From Thermoguttaceae bacterium (lineage in GTDB: Bacteria > Planctomycetota > Planctomycetia > Pirellulales > Thermoguttaceae): 64,000 nucleotides of DNA. The stretch covers positions 176,415 through 240,414 of the forward strand of contig JAFSMO010000007.1 in assembly GCA_017447865.1 (NCBI GenBank). The letters are read 5' to 3'. Positions within the stretch are counted from its first letter, which is position 1. Every line of letters begins with the position of its first letter. Of this stretch, positions 33,697 to 42,178 are shown one piece after another. A model generated the notes under the pieces. It made no database searches and was not told the DNA's origin. It saw nothing but the letters and a program-made list of their open reading frames with translations. A program made the position numbers and the translations under genes.

Positions 33697-34650
33697 TCAA
33701 TTTTTGGAGTACTCGTCGAAATTCTTCTTCACCTCGGCCTCGTCCGTGTTTCCGGAGTGGAAGTAGAGGCGGTACTTGAACGTCACGCTCTCGCCGTTTT
33801 TGATGGTCAGAGAGCCGTCCTGGCTGGCGTCGCCGGTGAAGTCATGCACGCCGAACGGATTGGCGGCGAAAAGGCCGTAGGTGCGCACGTGCCAGTACGT
33901 CGGGAAGCGCTCGCTCGTCGGGTGGTTCATCATGGCGATGCCGCAGTTTTTGCCGTCGATCACGCCCGTGTAATCGACCCAGGCGGAGCGTTTGCCCCAC
34001 GCCGCGTCGTCGGTCAGGCCTTCCGCGTTAATGATTTTCCCGCCCTGCTGTTTCTGGACTTCCAGAACGCCCGGGACGCGGACGCCCATCGTGCCCTCCT
34101 TCGTGTCGCCGAATTTCACGTCGCCGTGGGTCGCGATCAGCTTGATCTCCACGTCGATCCAGTTCCCGTGGGCGTCGCCGCCGAACGTGAAGGTCCGCTC
34201 GTCGGTCAGAATGATCCGGTCAGGGCGCTGCATCCAGAGGTCTCGCGTCACGAACGTCGGAGCTTCTTTTTTGAGGAATTCGGTCTGGAGGATCACGCCG
34301 CAGTTCTGCCCCGGAAACTCGGACCAGAAGTCGATCCCGTTCACGTTCCCGTGCGTGAACCAGACGGAGCGCTGATGAATGTGGTCGTAAGAGTCGAACG
34401 GGAATTTCTTCGGATTCGGGTCCTTCATCGGGTAGTCGCGCGTCAGGCCCTTTCCGTCGGGTGAGAAGACCGGCCAGAAAATCGGCTTCACGCCGTAGGC
34501 GTACTGGTACGTGGTGAAATGCTTGCCGTCGATGAGGATTTTCAACGACGCGCCGGAGTCTTCAAACTGGACCTCCGCGGCCGAAAGAGCTGAACCCAGC
34601 GAAAGAAGGAACAAAGCGAGGAATGACGAAAGAATAAAAAAATGGCGCAT
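33697..34650 (-). CDS. Secreted PmoA-family (DUF6807-like) protein
   Basis: 317 residues with a signal peptide (MRHFFILSSFLALFLLSLGSALSA). The body matches the so-called methane oxygenase PmoA family common in planctomycetes, which despite its name is not a methane monooxygenase: QYAYGVKPIFWPVFSPDGKGLTRDYP, DHIHQRSVWFTHGNVNGIDFW and MMNHPTSERFPTYWHVR are typical. The many His and Trp residues hint at a metal or sugar site. Genes of this family are often near exported oxidoreductases and sugar-related genes, so a role in glycan use is inferred. A good promoter lies upstream (34703-34731). The next gene downstream is the ferredoxin-ASKHA protein. Confidence 0.8.
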   Translation of the reverse strand: MRHFFILSSFLALFLLSLGSALSAAEVQFEDSGASLKILIDGKHFTTYQYAYGVKPIFWPVFSPDGKGLTRDYPMKDPNPKKFPFDSYDHIHQRSVWFTHGNVNGIDFWSEFPGQNCGVILQTEFLKKEAPTFVTRDLWMQRPDRIILTDERTFTFGGDAHGNWIDVEIKLIATHGDVKFGDTKEGTMGVRVPGVLEVQKQQGGKIINAEGLTDDAAWGKRSAWVDYTGVIDGKNCGIAMMNHPTSERFPTYWHVRTYGLFAANPFGVHDFTGDASQDGSLTIKNGESVTFKYRLYFHSGNTDEAEVKKNFDEYSKN

Positions 34651-34702
34651 GGCTTGACCTCAGTCTAAAGGGGGGTGAAGTGGAAAAAATTCAATTTCCA
34701 CC

Positions 34703-34731
34703 ATCTTACCTCTTTATTAATGAAAAGTCAA
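34703..34731 (-). promoter_or_regulatory. Sigma70-type promoter of the PmoA-family gene
   Basis: On the minus strand: TTGACT (34731-34726), 17 nt, TAAGAT (34708-34703). The gene starts at 34650. Confidence 0.65.
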
Positions 34732-34758
34732 GCGGGTGCGCCAAAATTTTTCCCGGTT

Positions 34759-35790
34759 TTATTTCCGGGGCAGGGCGAAAAGATCCACCGCCGAGTCATC
34801 GTCCGTTTTCGGACTTTGGGGGACGTTTTTCTGGACTTTTTCAGGAACTCTTTCCGGAACTTGGGCTTTCGTTCCAACGGCCTGCTGAACCGGAGCGATT
34901 TGCGAGTCGGCCACTGCCTCATTGGGGAGGGAAGCGTCGGAAGGTGAAGAAGCCGGGTCAGGAGTCGCAACCACGCGCCAGCCGGAATCTTTCGCGGTGA
35001 GTTGCGATTGAACGACCTGCGCGGGTTCGTACGTCGTTTCATTTCGCGGAGCTTCTGAATTCGCAGTCTGGACCGGGGCGGGATTCGCCTCTACTTCATC
35101 AAATTCCGTGGCCAGGGAACGGGAAAGTTTGGCTTTCCGCCGCTCAAACTGGCGGTTCGGCGCGTAAGGGTCGAAATTCTGCGAGACGAACTGGCGTGGC
35201 TGGGGAATGTACGGGTCGGGAGAGGATTCCTGAGCCGCTGAATTCCCTGCGGAGGATCTTTCCGCTGAAACTGCTCCGGACGGCCGACCCACCGGAATTT
35301 TCCGCGGCGGCATGACGCTGAAGTCGTACACGTAGCGGTAATTGGCGAGCTCCTCCTCCGTCAGTTCACTGGTTCCCAAATCGCTCAGGCTGGGCCCGCG
35401 CAGTGCCGTATTTTGAGGAACCTCGACACTGATCCAGCGAAGGTGAGAGTTTTCGGCCGCTTTTTCATCCTGCGAAACGGGGACCGACTCGTCCGCTGAG
35501 TCCAGCCCGCTCGGGTAATAGACGGTTTGAACCGACCCCGCGCCGGGTTGAATGATCCCAGTCGGATCGGAATCGGAGGAATTTCTTACCGCGGGGCCTC
35601 CTCCCGGAACGACGCCGCACTCGTTCACATTCTGGCGCTCCACGTAAACGCTCCGGGCGTTGGTCGTCGGCGGGTCCAAGCGGGTTTTGCCCAGCAGCGG
35701 GTCCCTGCCGCAGCCGCAGCTTTTGCAGCCGGAAATGCAAAGGACCAAAATAAATCCCAAAACGCCCAGGGGCCAAAGTTTACTACTCAT
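34759..35790 (-). CDS. Proline-rich lipoprotein of unknown function
   Basis: 343 residues. The N-terminus is a lipoprotein signal: hydrophobic LWPLGVLGFILVLC, then ISGC, with the lipid-attachment Cys at about residue 22, followed by a Cys-rich CKSCGCG. The mature protein is Ser/Pro/Gln-rich and mostly low complexity, with no domain I recognise; YVYDFSVMPPRKIPVGRP and the end VDLFALPRK stand out. Likely anchored to a membrane and extended in the periplasm. Its upstream neighbour on the plus strand, thpR, is divergent with 238 bp between them. A specific function cannot be given. Confidence 0.65.
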   Translation of the reverse strand: MSSKLWPLGVLGFILVLCISGCKSCGCGRDPLLGKTRLDPPTTNARSVYVERQNVNECGVVPGGGPAVRNSSDSDPTGIIQPGAGSVQTVYYPSGLDSADESVPVSQDEKAAENSHLRWISVEVPQNTALRGPSLSDLGTSELTEEELANYRYVYDFSVMPPRKIPVGRPSGAVSAERSSAGNSAAQESSPDPYIPQPRQFVSQNFDPYAPNRQFERRKAKLSRSLATEFDEVEANPAPVQTANSEAPRNETTYEPAQVVQSQLTAKDSGWRVVATPDPASSPSDASLPNEAVADSQIAPVQQAVGTKAQVPERVPEKVQKNVPQSPKTDDDSAVDLFALPRK

Positions 35791-35951
35791 AAATCAAACC
35801 ATGCGGGAAATAGAATCAAAATTTCTCTCTAATCGTGACGCAGAATACCATTTTTTCCGACTTTTGTCCAGAGCAATTCCGTATTTGCTCCCAGTGAGCC
35901 GGAAAAAAGTCAGAAATTTCACGAGTTTTTCTGATTATTCCGGGAAACTCC

Positions 35952-35980
35952 TTGACAAAAGGGGGGGCTTGGAGTAAAAT
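35952..35980 (+). promoter_or_regulatory. Sigma70-type promoter of thpR
   Basis: TTGACA (35952-35957), 17 nt, TAAAAT (35975-35980), followed by AAAG as at 11396 and 18135. thpR starts at 36029. Confidence 0.75.
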
Positions 35981-36028
35981 AAAGTCTGCGGGCGGGGAAT
36001 ATTCATCACAAAAACCAGACGAAACCTC

Positions 36029-36607
36029 ATGGACTATAAGATCAGAACCTTCATCGGCGTCGAAATCGGCGAGAAATCGCGGATCCAGGCGGCCAACTTT
36101 TCCAAAAAACTTCAGGATCTCGACGCGGACATCAAGTGGGAGCCTCCGCACAAATTCCACGTGACTCTCAAGTTCCTGGACGAGATACTGAACGAAGAAG
36201 TGAACGATATTTGCGTACGGGTCCAGCGTGCCGTGAAAGACCTTCCGCCGTTCACTCTCGGTCTGAAAGGAGCGGGAGCTTTCCCCAACGTGATGAAGCC
36301 CCGGAACGTCTGGATCGGAATCGGTGAAGGCCGTGCGGAGATCACCGAGGTGGCCCGCCGGATCGATCAGGCCATGCAGGAAATCGGATTCCCGCGCGAG
36401 CTGCGCCCCTTTACCCCTCATGTGACGCTCGGTCGGGTGAAGCGCGCCACGCCCGCCCTGGCCGATTTGAGTGAACTGCTCGCCCAGTACGGGAATATTG
36501 ACCTTGGAAAGTCGTACATTCAGTCCGTGACGGTTTTCGCGAGTCACATGGCCCGGTCCGGTTCCAGCTACACGGTTCTGGCCACGTGCCCTCTCGCCGG
36601 TGAATAA
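36029..36607 (+). CDS. thpR: RNA 2',3'-cyclic phosphodiesterase (LigT family)
   Basis: 192 residues, the usual size. Two HxTx motifs, HVTLKF (about 48-53) and HVTLGR (about 131-136), are the catalytic pair of the 2H phosphoesterase family. The opening RTFIGVEIG is also typical. ThpR opens 2',3'-cyclic phosphate ends of RNA to 2'-phosphate; the bacterial enzyme also ligates tRNA halves in vitro. It stands alone behind its own promoter (35952-35980). Its biological role in bacteria is not well settled. Confidence 0.93.
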   Translation: MDYKIRTFIGVEIGEKSRIQAANFSKKLQDLDADIKWEPPHKFHVTLKFLDEILNEEVNDICVRVQRAVKDLPPFTLGLKGAGAFPNVMKPRNVWIGIGEGRAEITEVARRIDQAMQEIGFPRELRPFTPHVTLGRVKRATPALADLSELLAQYGNIDLGKSYIQSVTVFASHMARSGSSYTVLATCPLAGE

Positions 36608-36784
36608 AAGCGTTTCGTCCTTCCGAGTCGTTCCGGTTATGACGCTCCTGCCGATTGTAGCAGAAAAAATAAATTTTGTCAGACTGTGTTCCATACTGGA
36701 CGATTAAAACGAATAGCGTATTTTTATTTTCAGCACGTAATACAGAAATTTATAATAAACCAGTGTTTTCTCTGGAGAGAAACT

Positions 36785-39700
36785 ATGACCAGGCAAATCT
36801 TTCCCTTGATGCTCGTCACTTTATTGTTGGGTGTATGGAGCGTCGCGAGTGCACAGAATAATATTTTGGCCGATGTGGAATCTATTGTTGAAGACGCAGA
36901 TCCAACGTCTTTGACCGATACGGCCAAGGAAGCCCCCGTGGACGTTAACGGGGCCGAAACGATTCAGACCATCGTTCCGATGCACGTTCCGTTGGCGGAA
37001 TCTCTTATGGAGATGAACACGACGGATGATGCGGACTATTTTGTTTTGGCGATCCCACCGGTTCCGGAAACCATTGAGCCGAAAGTGGACGTTGTCGTTG
37101 TGTGTGACACTTCGGCCACGATGAATGGCAAATTCCGTGATGATCAGCTTGCGGTGCTCAATGACGTCGTAAACTCGCTGAACAGTCAGGACCGTGTGCA
37201 GATTTTCGCGGCGGATATTTCGACTTTCCCGATGGTGCCGGGATTCTCCGACCCGAAATCGGCGGAAGTTCAGGAAGGGATCGAGAAACTGACCAAACGC
37301 ACGCCGCTCGGCTCCATGGACTTTGGGAAAGCGATCAATGCCGCCAAAGGCGCGTTTGACTCCACTTCGGATGCCGCGCGGGTCATCGTTTTTATTGGTC
37401 AGGGAAGCAGCCGTGCGAAACTCCTGGCCCAGAAAGAACTGGCTGACCTGGGTGACGATCTCGCGAAAAATCACATCGCGATGGATGCCGTCGCGATTGG
37501 TCCGAATGTGGACCCGGCCCTCCTGAAAACGCTGGCGGCGAAAGCGGGCGGAGTGGTCGTCTCGAACGAGGATATGAATTACACCGATTTCCAGAACATG
37601 ATCCGTCGCAAGGTCGCCTGGACCGCTGGTGAGCCCACGCACACCTTCCAGGCCGTTTATCCGGTGAAGGTCCCGCCGCTTCGCAGTGACCGTGAAACGA
37701 TTGTCATCGGCAAAGCCAACAAAGGGATCAAGCCGGGAACGTTCACGTTCAAATTGGAAGACGGAAACGAAGAAGTCGTCAATTACGCGCCGATGGATGT
37801 GCCCGGCTCGAACATCAGCGACATGGTTCAGAAGGTCGAAAAATCCGACGGTGGTTGGCTTCCGCTTGAAAACTGGTCCGACTACCAGAACGTGAACCAG
37901 CTCTTTGACCAGAAAGTCGAAGGCATGCTGGCGCAGGTGGACGATCTTCTTAATGGTAAAACGTTCGATCTGGACACTGCGGATACGATCGTTCAGGAAG
38001 CCGCGAAGAAGTACCCCTCCAATCCGGAAGTGCTCGAGTACGTCCGCATGATCGACGACCTGAAACGTCAGAACGCCGACGCGGTGAAAACGTTCATCAC
38101 GCCCGAAAGCGGCGAGCTTCAGAGTGAAGTCATCGCTCAGGACGTCGCAACCCAGCGCGCACGTTTCCAAGTTCAGGACGAAATCGGAAAAGCCCGTCAG
38201 GTCATGGCCAACAATCCGGAAGAGGCGATTGAAATCCTCATGGCCGTTCAGAGTCAGCTGAGCATCAAAGGCCTTCCGCCGGAAGACCTCGACACGCTGA
38301 CGAAGCAGGTGCAGTCTTCGATTCGCGAAGCCAAATCCCGTGCGGAAGCGCTTGCGATCAAAAAGGCCGAAGACCGTACGCGCCTGATGGAAATGCGTGA
38401 ACGTCAGATCGCCCTCGACAATGCGAAGACAGAAGAACAGAACATCCAGCAGATGATGCGTCGTTTCGACTCGTTGATGGAAGAAGGCAAATACCGCGAC
38501 GCGGAAGAATCTGCGGCCGCAGCCGTTTTGGCCAAGGACCCCGATAATCAGGCGGCGATCGCCGGAACGCTGACGGCTCGTCATCGTGGTTACGAGGAAC
38601 AGAACCGCCGCGTGAACATCCTGCGCCAGAAGGGTTTCGTGGACGCGTTCTACCAGGCCGAACTGGGATCGGTTCCTTTCCCGGACGACCCGCCGGTCGT
38701 TTATCCCGATTCGGAAGTCTGGAAGCGCCTGACCGAAAAGCGTGTGGAGAAGTACTCCTCCATGGACCTTGCGCAGCAGAGCGCCGTGGATAAAAAGCTC
38801 ATGGATTCTCTGAAAGAAGAGACGAGCATCAGCGCGTTCGACACGCCGTTGACGGAAGTGGTGGACAAACTGAAGTCGCAGCATGGAATTGAGATCCAGC
38901 TCGACAAAACGGCTTTGGAAGAAGAAAGCATCGACGCGGAAATGCCGATTACGCTGGACGTTCATGGCATTTCGCTCGCCGCAGCGCTACGTCTGATGCT
39001 CACCAGTAACCAGATGATGTACGTGATCGAAGACGAAGTCATCAAGATCACGACCCAGACGAAAGCCGAAGAAAGCCTCAGCACGCGCGTGTACCCGGTG
39101 GCCGACCTCGTGATTCCGATCCAGAACCTCCCGCCGATGAACGGTGGTATGGGCGGTGGAATGCTCGGTAACAACGCCGGCATGGGCGGCATGGGCGGTG
39201 GCTTCGGCGGCATGATGGGCGGTGCCGGCGGCGGCATGGGCATGGGCGGCATGGGCATGGGCGGCATGGGCGGCGGTATGGGCGGCTTCATGAATAATGG
39301 CGAAGCCCTCCGTCGTGCAAACGCCATCAACAAAGCCACTGGCGGCGCGTTCTTCAGCTTCAAAGAAGAAGTCAAACCGGCCAAAGCCTCCAAAAAAGTC
39401 GCGAAGAAAGCCTCCGCGGCCAAGTGGAACCAGTACTTTGCTGGACTGGCCAACGCCGATGAAGAAACCGTGAAAGAAAGTCAGGCAAAGGTGCGCGAAG
39501 TCATTCGCCAGATGAAGAGCGAAAAACGCTTCGCCGACATTATCGTCGTGCTGAATGCTGCGATCACGAACAACCAGATCCAGCCCTGGATGTACGAGAC
39601 GCTTGCGATCGCCATGGTGATGGATAATCGCCCGGCCGAGGATGTGGAACGCGCCTACCTTTCCGCTCTGGAGTTCTGCGAAGACCCGAACCAGATGCTT

Positions 39701-40774
39701 CTGATCGGCGTTTTCATGGAAAAAATGGGCTACACCGAACGCGCTCTTTCGATTTACGAGCAGCTCGGCAAAATGTTCCCCGATGCGATCGAGCCGTTTG
39801 TGGCCGCGCTGAATCTGGCCCGCCGTCCCGATGTGGACTCGGTGGAAATGATGAAGTGGGCCTCGCTGGGGCTTCTCCGTCAGGAAGTCGAACCTGAAAA
39901 CAAACCGGACTGGGATGCTGCTCTTCTGAGTGCGAAAGCCATCTCCGCCCGTTTGGAAGCCGAAGGGAAGACCGAAGAAGCGAAAACCTTCGCGAAGGAT
40001 CTGGAAAACGCACTTCAGCGCGACTGCATCGTGACGGTCTCCTGGACGGGTGACGCGGACATTGACCTCTTCGTCGAAGAACCGAATGGGTCCCTTTGTT
40101 CCTTGATGAATCGTCGGACTTCCGGCGGCGGATTCCTCGAATCGAACGGCTTCACCAAAGACGCAGGCCGCGACGCCTCCTCCAAAGCCTCCGAACGGTA
40201 CATTTGCTCGCAGGGCTTCCCGGGCACGTATCGCGTGATGGCGAAGCGGGTTTACGGCGAAGTGACCGGTAACAAAGTGATCGTGGAAGGCACGATCCAC
40301 TACGGAACCGGCGAGTCCAAGACGATCAAGACGGCCGTGCCGCTTGAAAACGACACGTGCGCGGTCGAGTTCGCTCTGGATGAAGGCCGCCGGACGGAAG
40401 CCCTCGAAGAGGCGCGTCTGAACACGGCAATCGCCAAGGGCAAGGAATCCCAGCTTGCCCAGAAGCTTTTCGCGAACGTGGACCACAAAGCGATGGCTGA
40501 CTACGCGGCCACGGGTGAAGGCGGCCCGGGCATTGGGTACTTGAACCTCAGCGGAGCCGTCGGTTACATGCCGGTCATTTGGACGTTGAAACCGGGTGCC
40601 ACTTACGGCGCAACGGGCGTTGTTTCGGCTGACCGTCGTTACGTGCGTATTTCGGTCGCCCCGTCCTTCTCCTCGATCAAGAGCGTGAAGACGTTCAACT
40701 TCGTGACGGGTGACTCGAATGATAACAGCAGCCAGTACAGCGGCGGCGGTGGCAGCATGGGGCGTGGCTATTGA
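36785..40774 (+). CDS. Large secreted VWA, STN and Gly/Met-rich multidomain protein
   Basis: 1329 residues from the ATG at 36785 (GGAG upstream), which opens a signal peptide (MTRQIFPLMLVTLLLGVWSVASAQ). Order of parts: a von Willebrand A domain (about 100-290; VVCDTSATMNG is the metal site); an alpha-helical, Lys/Glu-rich middle with TPR-like stretches (about 380-640); a secretin/TonB short N-terminal (STN)-like domain (about 678-762; TPLTEVVDKL to MYVIEDEVIKI); a run of GGM repeats (788-838); another TPR-like part; and a beta-rich DUF2135-like C-terminal domain (about 1078-1198; VSWTGDADIDLFVEEPNG). Codons are biased to CGT and AAA/GAA, unlike neighbours, suggesting high expression. It is probably an envelope scaffold or binding protein; planctomycetes have several such proteins of unknown role. 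A terminator follows. Confidence 0.8.
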   Translation: MTRQIFPLMLVTLLLGVWSVASAQNNILADVESIVEDADPTSLTDTAKEAPVDVNGAETIQTIVPMHVPLAESLMEMNTTDDADYFVLAIPPVPETIEPKVDVVVVCDTSATMNGKFRDDQLAVLNDVVNSLNSQDRVQIFAADISTFPMVPGFSDPKSAEVQEGIEKLTKRTPLGSMDFGKAINAAKGAFDSTSDAARVIVFIGQGSSRAKLLAQKELADLGDDLAKNHIAMDAVAIGPNVDPALLKTLAAKAGGVVVSNEDMNYTDFQNMIRRKVAWTAGEPTHTFQAVYPVKVPPLRSDRETIVIGKANKGIKPGTFTFKLEDGNEEVVNYAPMDVPGSNISDMVQKVEKSDGGWLPLENWSDYQNVNQLFDQKVEGMLAQVDDLLNGKTFDLDTADTIVQEAAKKYPSNPEVLEYVRMIDDLKRQNADAVKTFITPESGELQSEVIAQDVATQRARFQVQDEIGKARQVMANNPEEAIEILMAVQSQLSIKGLPPEDLDTLTKQVQSSIREAKSRAEALAIKKAEDRTRLMEMRERQIALDNAKTEEQNIQQMMRRFDSLMEEGKYRDAEESAAAAVLAKDPDNQAAIAGTLTARHRGYEEQNRRVNILRQKGFVDAFYQAELGSVPFPDDPPVVYPDSEVWKRLTEKRVEKYSSMDLAQQSAVDKKLMDSLKEETSISAFDTPLTEVVDKLKSQHGIEIQLDKTALEEESIDAEMPITLDVHGISLAAALRLMLTSNQMMYVIEDEVIKITTQTKAEESLSTRVYPVADLVIPIQNLPPMNGGMGGGMLGNNAGMGGMGGGFGGMMGGAGGGMGMGGMGMGGMGGGMGGFMNNGEALRRANAINKATGGAFFSFKEEVKPAKASKKVAKKASAAKWNQYFAGLANADEETVKESQAKVREVIRQMKSEKRFADIIVVLNAAITNNQIQPWMYETLAIAMVMDNRPAEDVERAYLSALEFCEDPNQMLLIGVFMEKMGYTERALSIYEQLGKMFPDAIEPFVAALNLARRPDVDSVEMMKWASLGLLRQEVEPENKPDWDAALLSAKAISARLEAEGKTEEAKTFAKDLENALQRDCIVTVSWTGDADIDLFVEEPNGSLCSLMNRRTSGGGFLESNGFTKDAGRDASSKASERYICSQGFPGTYRVMAKRVYGEVTGNKVIVEGTIHYGTGESKTIKTAVPLENDTCAVEFALDEGRRTEALEEARLNTAIAKGKESQLAQKLFANVDHKAMADYAATGEGGPGIGYLNLSGAVGYMPVIWTLKPGATYGATGVVSADRRYVRISVAPSFSSIKSVKTFNFVTGDSNDNSSQYSGGGGSMGRGY

Positions 40775-40812
40775 TCCCGCTTTCATGTACATGATTTAAG
40801 CATAGTCAAGGG

Positions 40813-40851
40813 TAGAGGATTTCCTGAACGGGAGTCCTCTAGCCTTTTTTT
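40813..40851 (+). terminator. Intrinsic terminator of the VWA gene
   Basis: TAGAGGA (40813-40819) pairs with TCCTCTA (40835-40841), followed by seven T at 40845-40851. Confidence 0.75.
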
Positions 40852-40867
40852 ATTTTGAAACAGTCGG

Positions 40868-41368
40868 ATGACTATGAAAATTGGCGTTTTGAGCGATACG
40901 CACGCGAACCTCGAAAACACGAAGAAAGCGGTGGAAATCTTTCGTAAGGAGAACGTGGAAGAAATCATTCACTGCGGCGACATTGGGGCGGCCGAGGTCG
41001 TGAATCTGCTTGCGGAGCTGGACGTCCCGTGCCATTTCGTCTTTGGAAACACGGATTTCCCGCAGACGATGCGCACGGCCATCCTGAACGCAGACCAGAC
41101 CTGCTGGGATTACCTCGGCATGATGACACGTGAGGGCCGCCAGATCGCGTTCCTGCACGGCCATGACTGGCGCACGCTCGATGAACTGATCGCTTCGCAG
41201 CGGTTTGATTTGATTTGTACCGGCCACACGCATGAATTCCATTGGATGATTCAGGGGAAAACGCATCTTCTGAACCCGGGCGCGCTGAATCGCACGCCAT
41301 CCCCATCGGTCGTGATTTTGAGTCTTCCGGAGCTCCAAATCACTACAAAACGGCTTGAGAGGAAATAA
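40868..41368 (+). CDS. YfcE/MJ0936-type metallophosphodiesterase
   Basis: 166 residues, the usual length. Metal-binding motifs are SDTHANLE, IIHCGDIG, VFGNTDFP, LHGHDW and CTGHTHEF, a full set. Proteins of this family hydrolyse phosphodiester model substrates; the physiological substrate is not known. Two ATGs at 40868 and 40874 are both possible; the first is given. It is a small cytoplasmic protein. The gene lies between two apparent terminators (40813-40851 and 41393-41425) and no clear promoter was found in the short gap, so it may depend on read-through from the VWA gene. Confidence 0.88.
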   Translation: MTMKIGVLSDTHANLENTKKAVEIFRKENVEEIIHCGDIGAAEVVNLLAELDVPCHFVFGNTDFPQTMRTAILNADQTCWDYLGMMTREGRQIAFLHGHDWRTLDELIASQRFDLICTGHTHEFHWMIQGKTHLLNPGALNRTPSPSVVILSLPELQITTKRLERK

Positions 41369-41392
41369 TCGGGGTGAAAAACGGTCATGTGG

Positions 41393-41425
41393 AGAAATTT
41401 TTTTGAAAAATTTCTACTTTTTTTT
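41393..41425 (+). terminator. Intrinsic terminator after the phosphodiesterase gene
   Basis: AGAAATTTTT (41393-41402) and AAAAATTTCT (41406-41415) form a perfect 10-bp AT-rich stem with a TTG loop, followed by eight T at 41418-41425. Confidence 0.6.
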
Positions 41426-41446
41426 GAAAAAAGCCTCCACCGTCCC

Positions 41447-41476
41447 TTGACTAAAATCGAAAAAAGGAAATACTAT
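41447..41476 (+). promoter_or_regulatory. Sigma70-type promoter of infC
   Basis: TTGACT (41447-41452), 18 nt, TACTAT (41471-41476). infC starts at 41541. Confidence 0.55.
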
Positions 41477-41540
41477 AGGAAAGTAGGTCAAAAATTTTGT
41501 ACCTTTCAAGTTTCAAATGGTCACAGGAGAATTTTAACGG

Positions 41541-42068
41541 ATGAATTTGAAAAAAGGTCCCGCGGACGGCAAGAATCAGCAGCGTATCAATGATCAGATT
41601 CGTGCCCGGGAAGTGCGGGTCATTAGTGAGGCGGGTGAACAGTTGGGAATCATGCACATTCGCAAGGCGCTTGATCTGGCTCAGGAAGCGGGTCTTGACC
41701 TCGTTGAGGTCGCGCAGAACGAGAAGTGCCCGGTCTGCAAGATCATGGACTATGGGAAATTCAAGTACCAGATGACGAAGAAGCAGAGCAAGACGAATGC
41801 CCACGTAATCAAGGTGAAAGAAATCCGCCTGCGCCCTGGTACCGGCGACAACGACGTCGTGGTCAAAGTGAACGCCGCCAAGGGCTTTCTTGAAAGAAAA
41901 GACAAAGTCATGGTTTCTATTCTTTTCCGTGGCCGTGAGATGGCGCACATTCAGGAAGGCGAACGTATGATGAAGCAGGTGATCGAGATGCTTGAACCAT
42001 ACGGAAAACTCGATGGCAAGCCTTCCAAACAGGGCAAACGCATCACCTGCATGATCGCCCCGAACTGA
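41541..42068 (+). CDS. infC: Translation initiation factor IF-3
   Basis: 175 residues, typical for IF-3, which binds the 30S subunit and checks the start codon and initiator tRNA. The opening [14 protein letters not shown], the [18 protein letters not shown] segment, the linker MDYGKFKYQ and the [15 protein letters not shown] start of the C-domain are standard. The start here is ATG, not the rare ATT or ATC used by many infC genes for self-control, so that form of autoregulation is not expected. AGGAG lies at 41526, a little far (about 10 nt) from the start. The usual partners rpmI and rplT do not follow: a strong bidirectional terminator and a convergent oxidoreductase gene come next, so infC is single in this genome region. 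Confidence 0.97.
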   Translation: MNLKKGPADGKNQQRINDQIRAREVRVISEAGEQLGIMHIRKALDLAQEAGLDLVEVAQNEKCPVCKIMDYGKFKYQMTKKQSKTNAHVIKVKEIRLRPGTGDNDVVVKVNAAKGFLERKDKVMVSILFRGREMAHIQEGERMMKQVIEMLEPYGKLDGKPSKQGKRITCMIAPN

Positions 42069-42115
42069 ATTCAGTTAGGAGTTAGGAATTTCCGCTTCGC
42101 GTAACATTACACACC

Positions 42116-42152
42116 AAAAGCCTTCGGCCCATGAAAAGCCGAAGGCTTTTTT
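42116..42152. terminator. Strong bidirectional terminator between infC and the oxidoreductase
   Basis: AAAAGCCTTCGGC (42116-42128) pairs with GCCGAAGGCTTTT (42138-42150), with A and T runs on both sides, so it can serve both convergent genes. It is enclosed by inverted copies of a GTTAGGAGTTAGGA sequence (42074-42087 and 42162-42178). Confidence 0.9.
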
Positions 42153-42178
42153 AACTCCTGACTCCTAACTCCTAACTT

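Noticed and set aside
33697..34650. Particulate methane monooxygenase subunit
   Set aside because: The family name PmoA is misleading. The protein is secreted, lacks membrane helices beyond the signal peptide and no pmoB or pmoC is near.
36821..38965. 714-codon minus-strand ORF opposite the VWA gene
   Set aside because: Antisense shadow of a gene with signal peptide and several domains; no start signal or family likeness.
41387..41593. 68-codon plus-strand ORF upstream of infC
   Set aside because: It spans a terminator hairpin and promoter and overlaps infC in another frame; sequence is Phe/Lys-rich by composition only. Though Phe-rich, it is not next to an aromatic amino acid gene.
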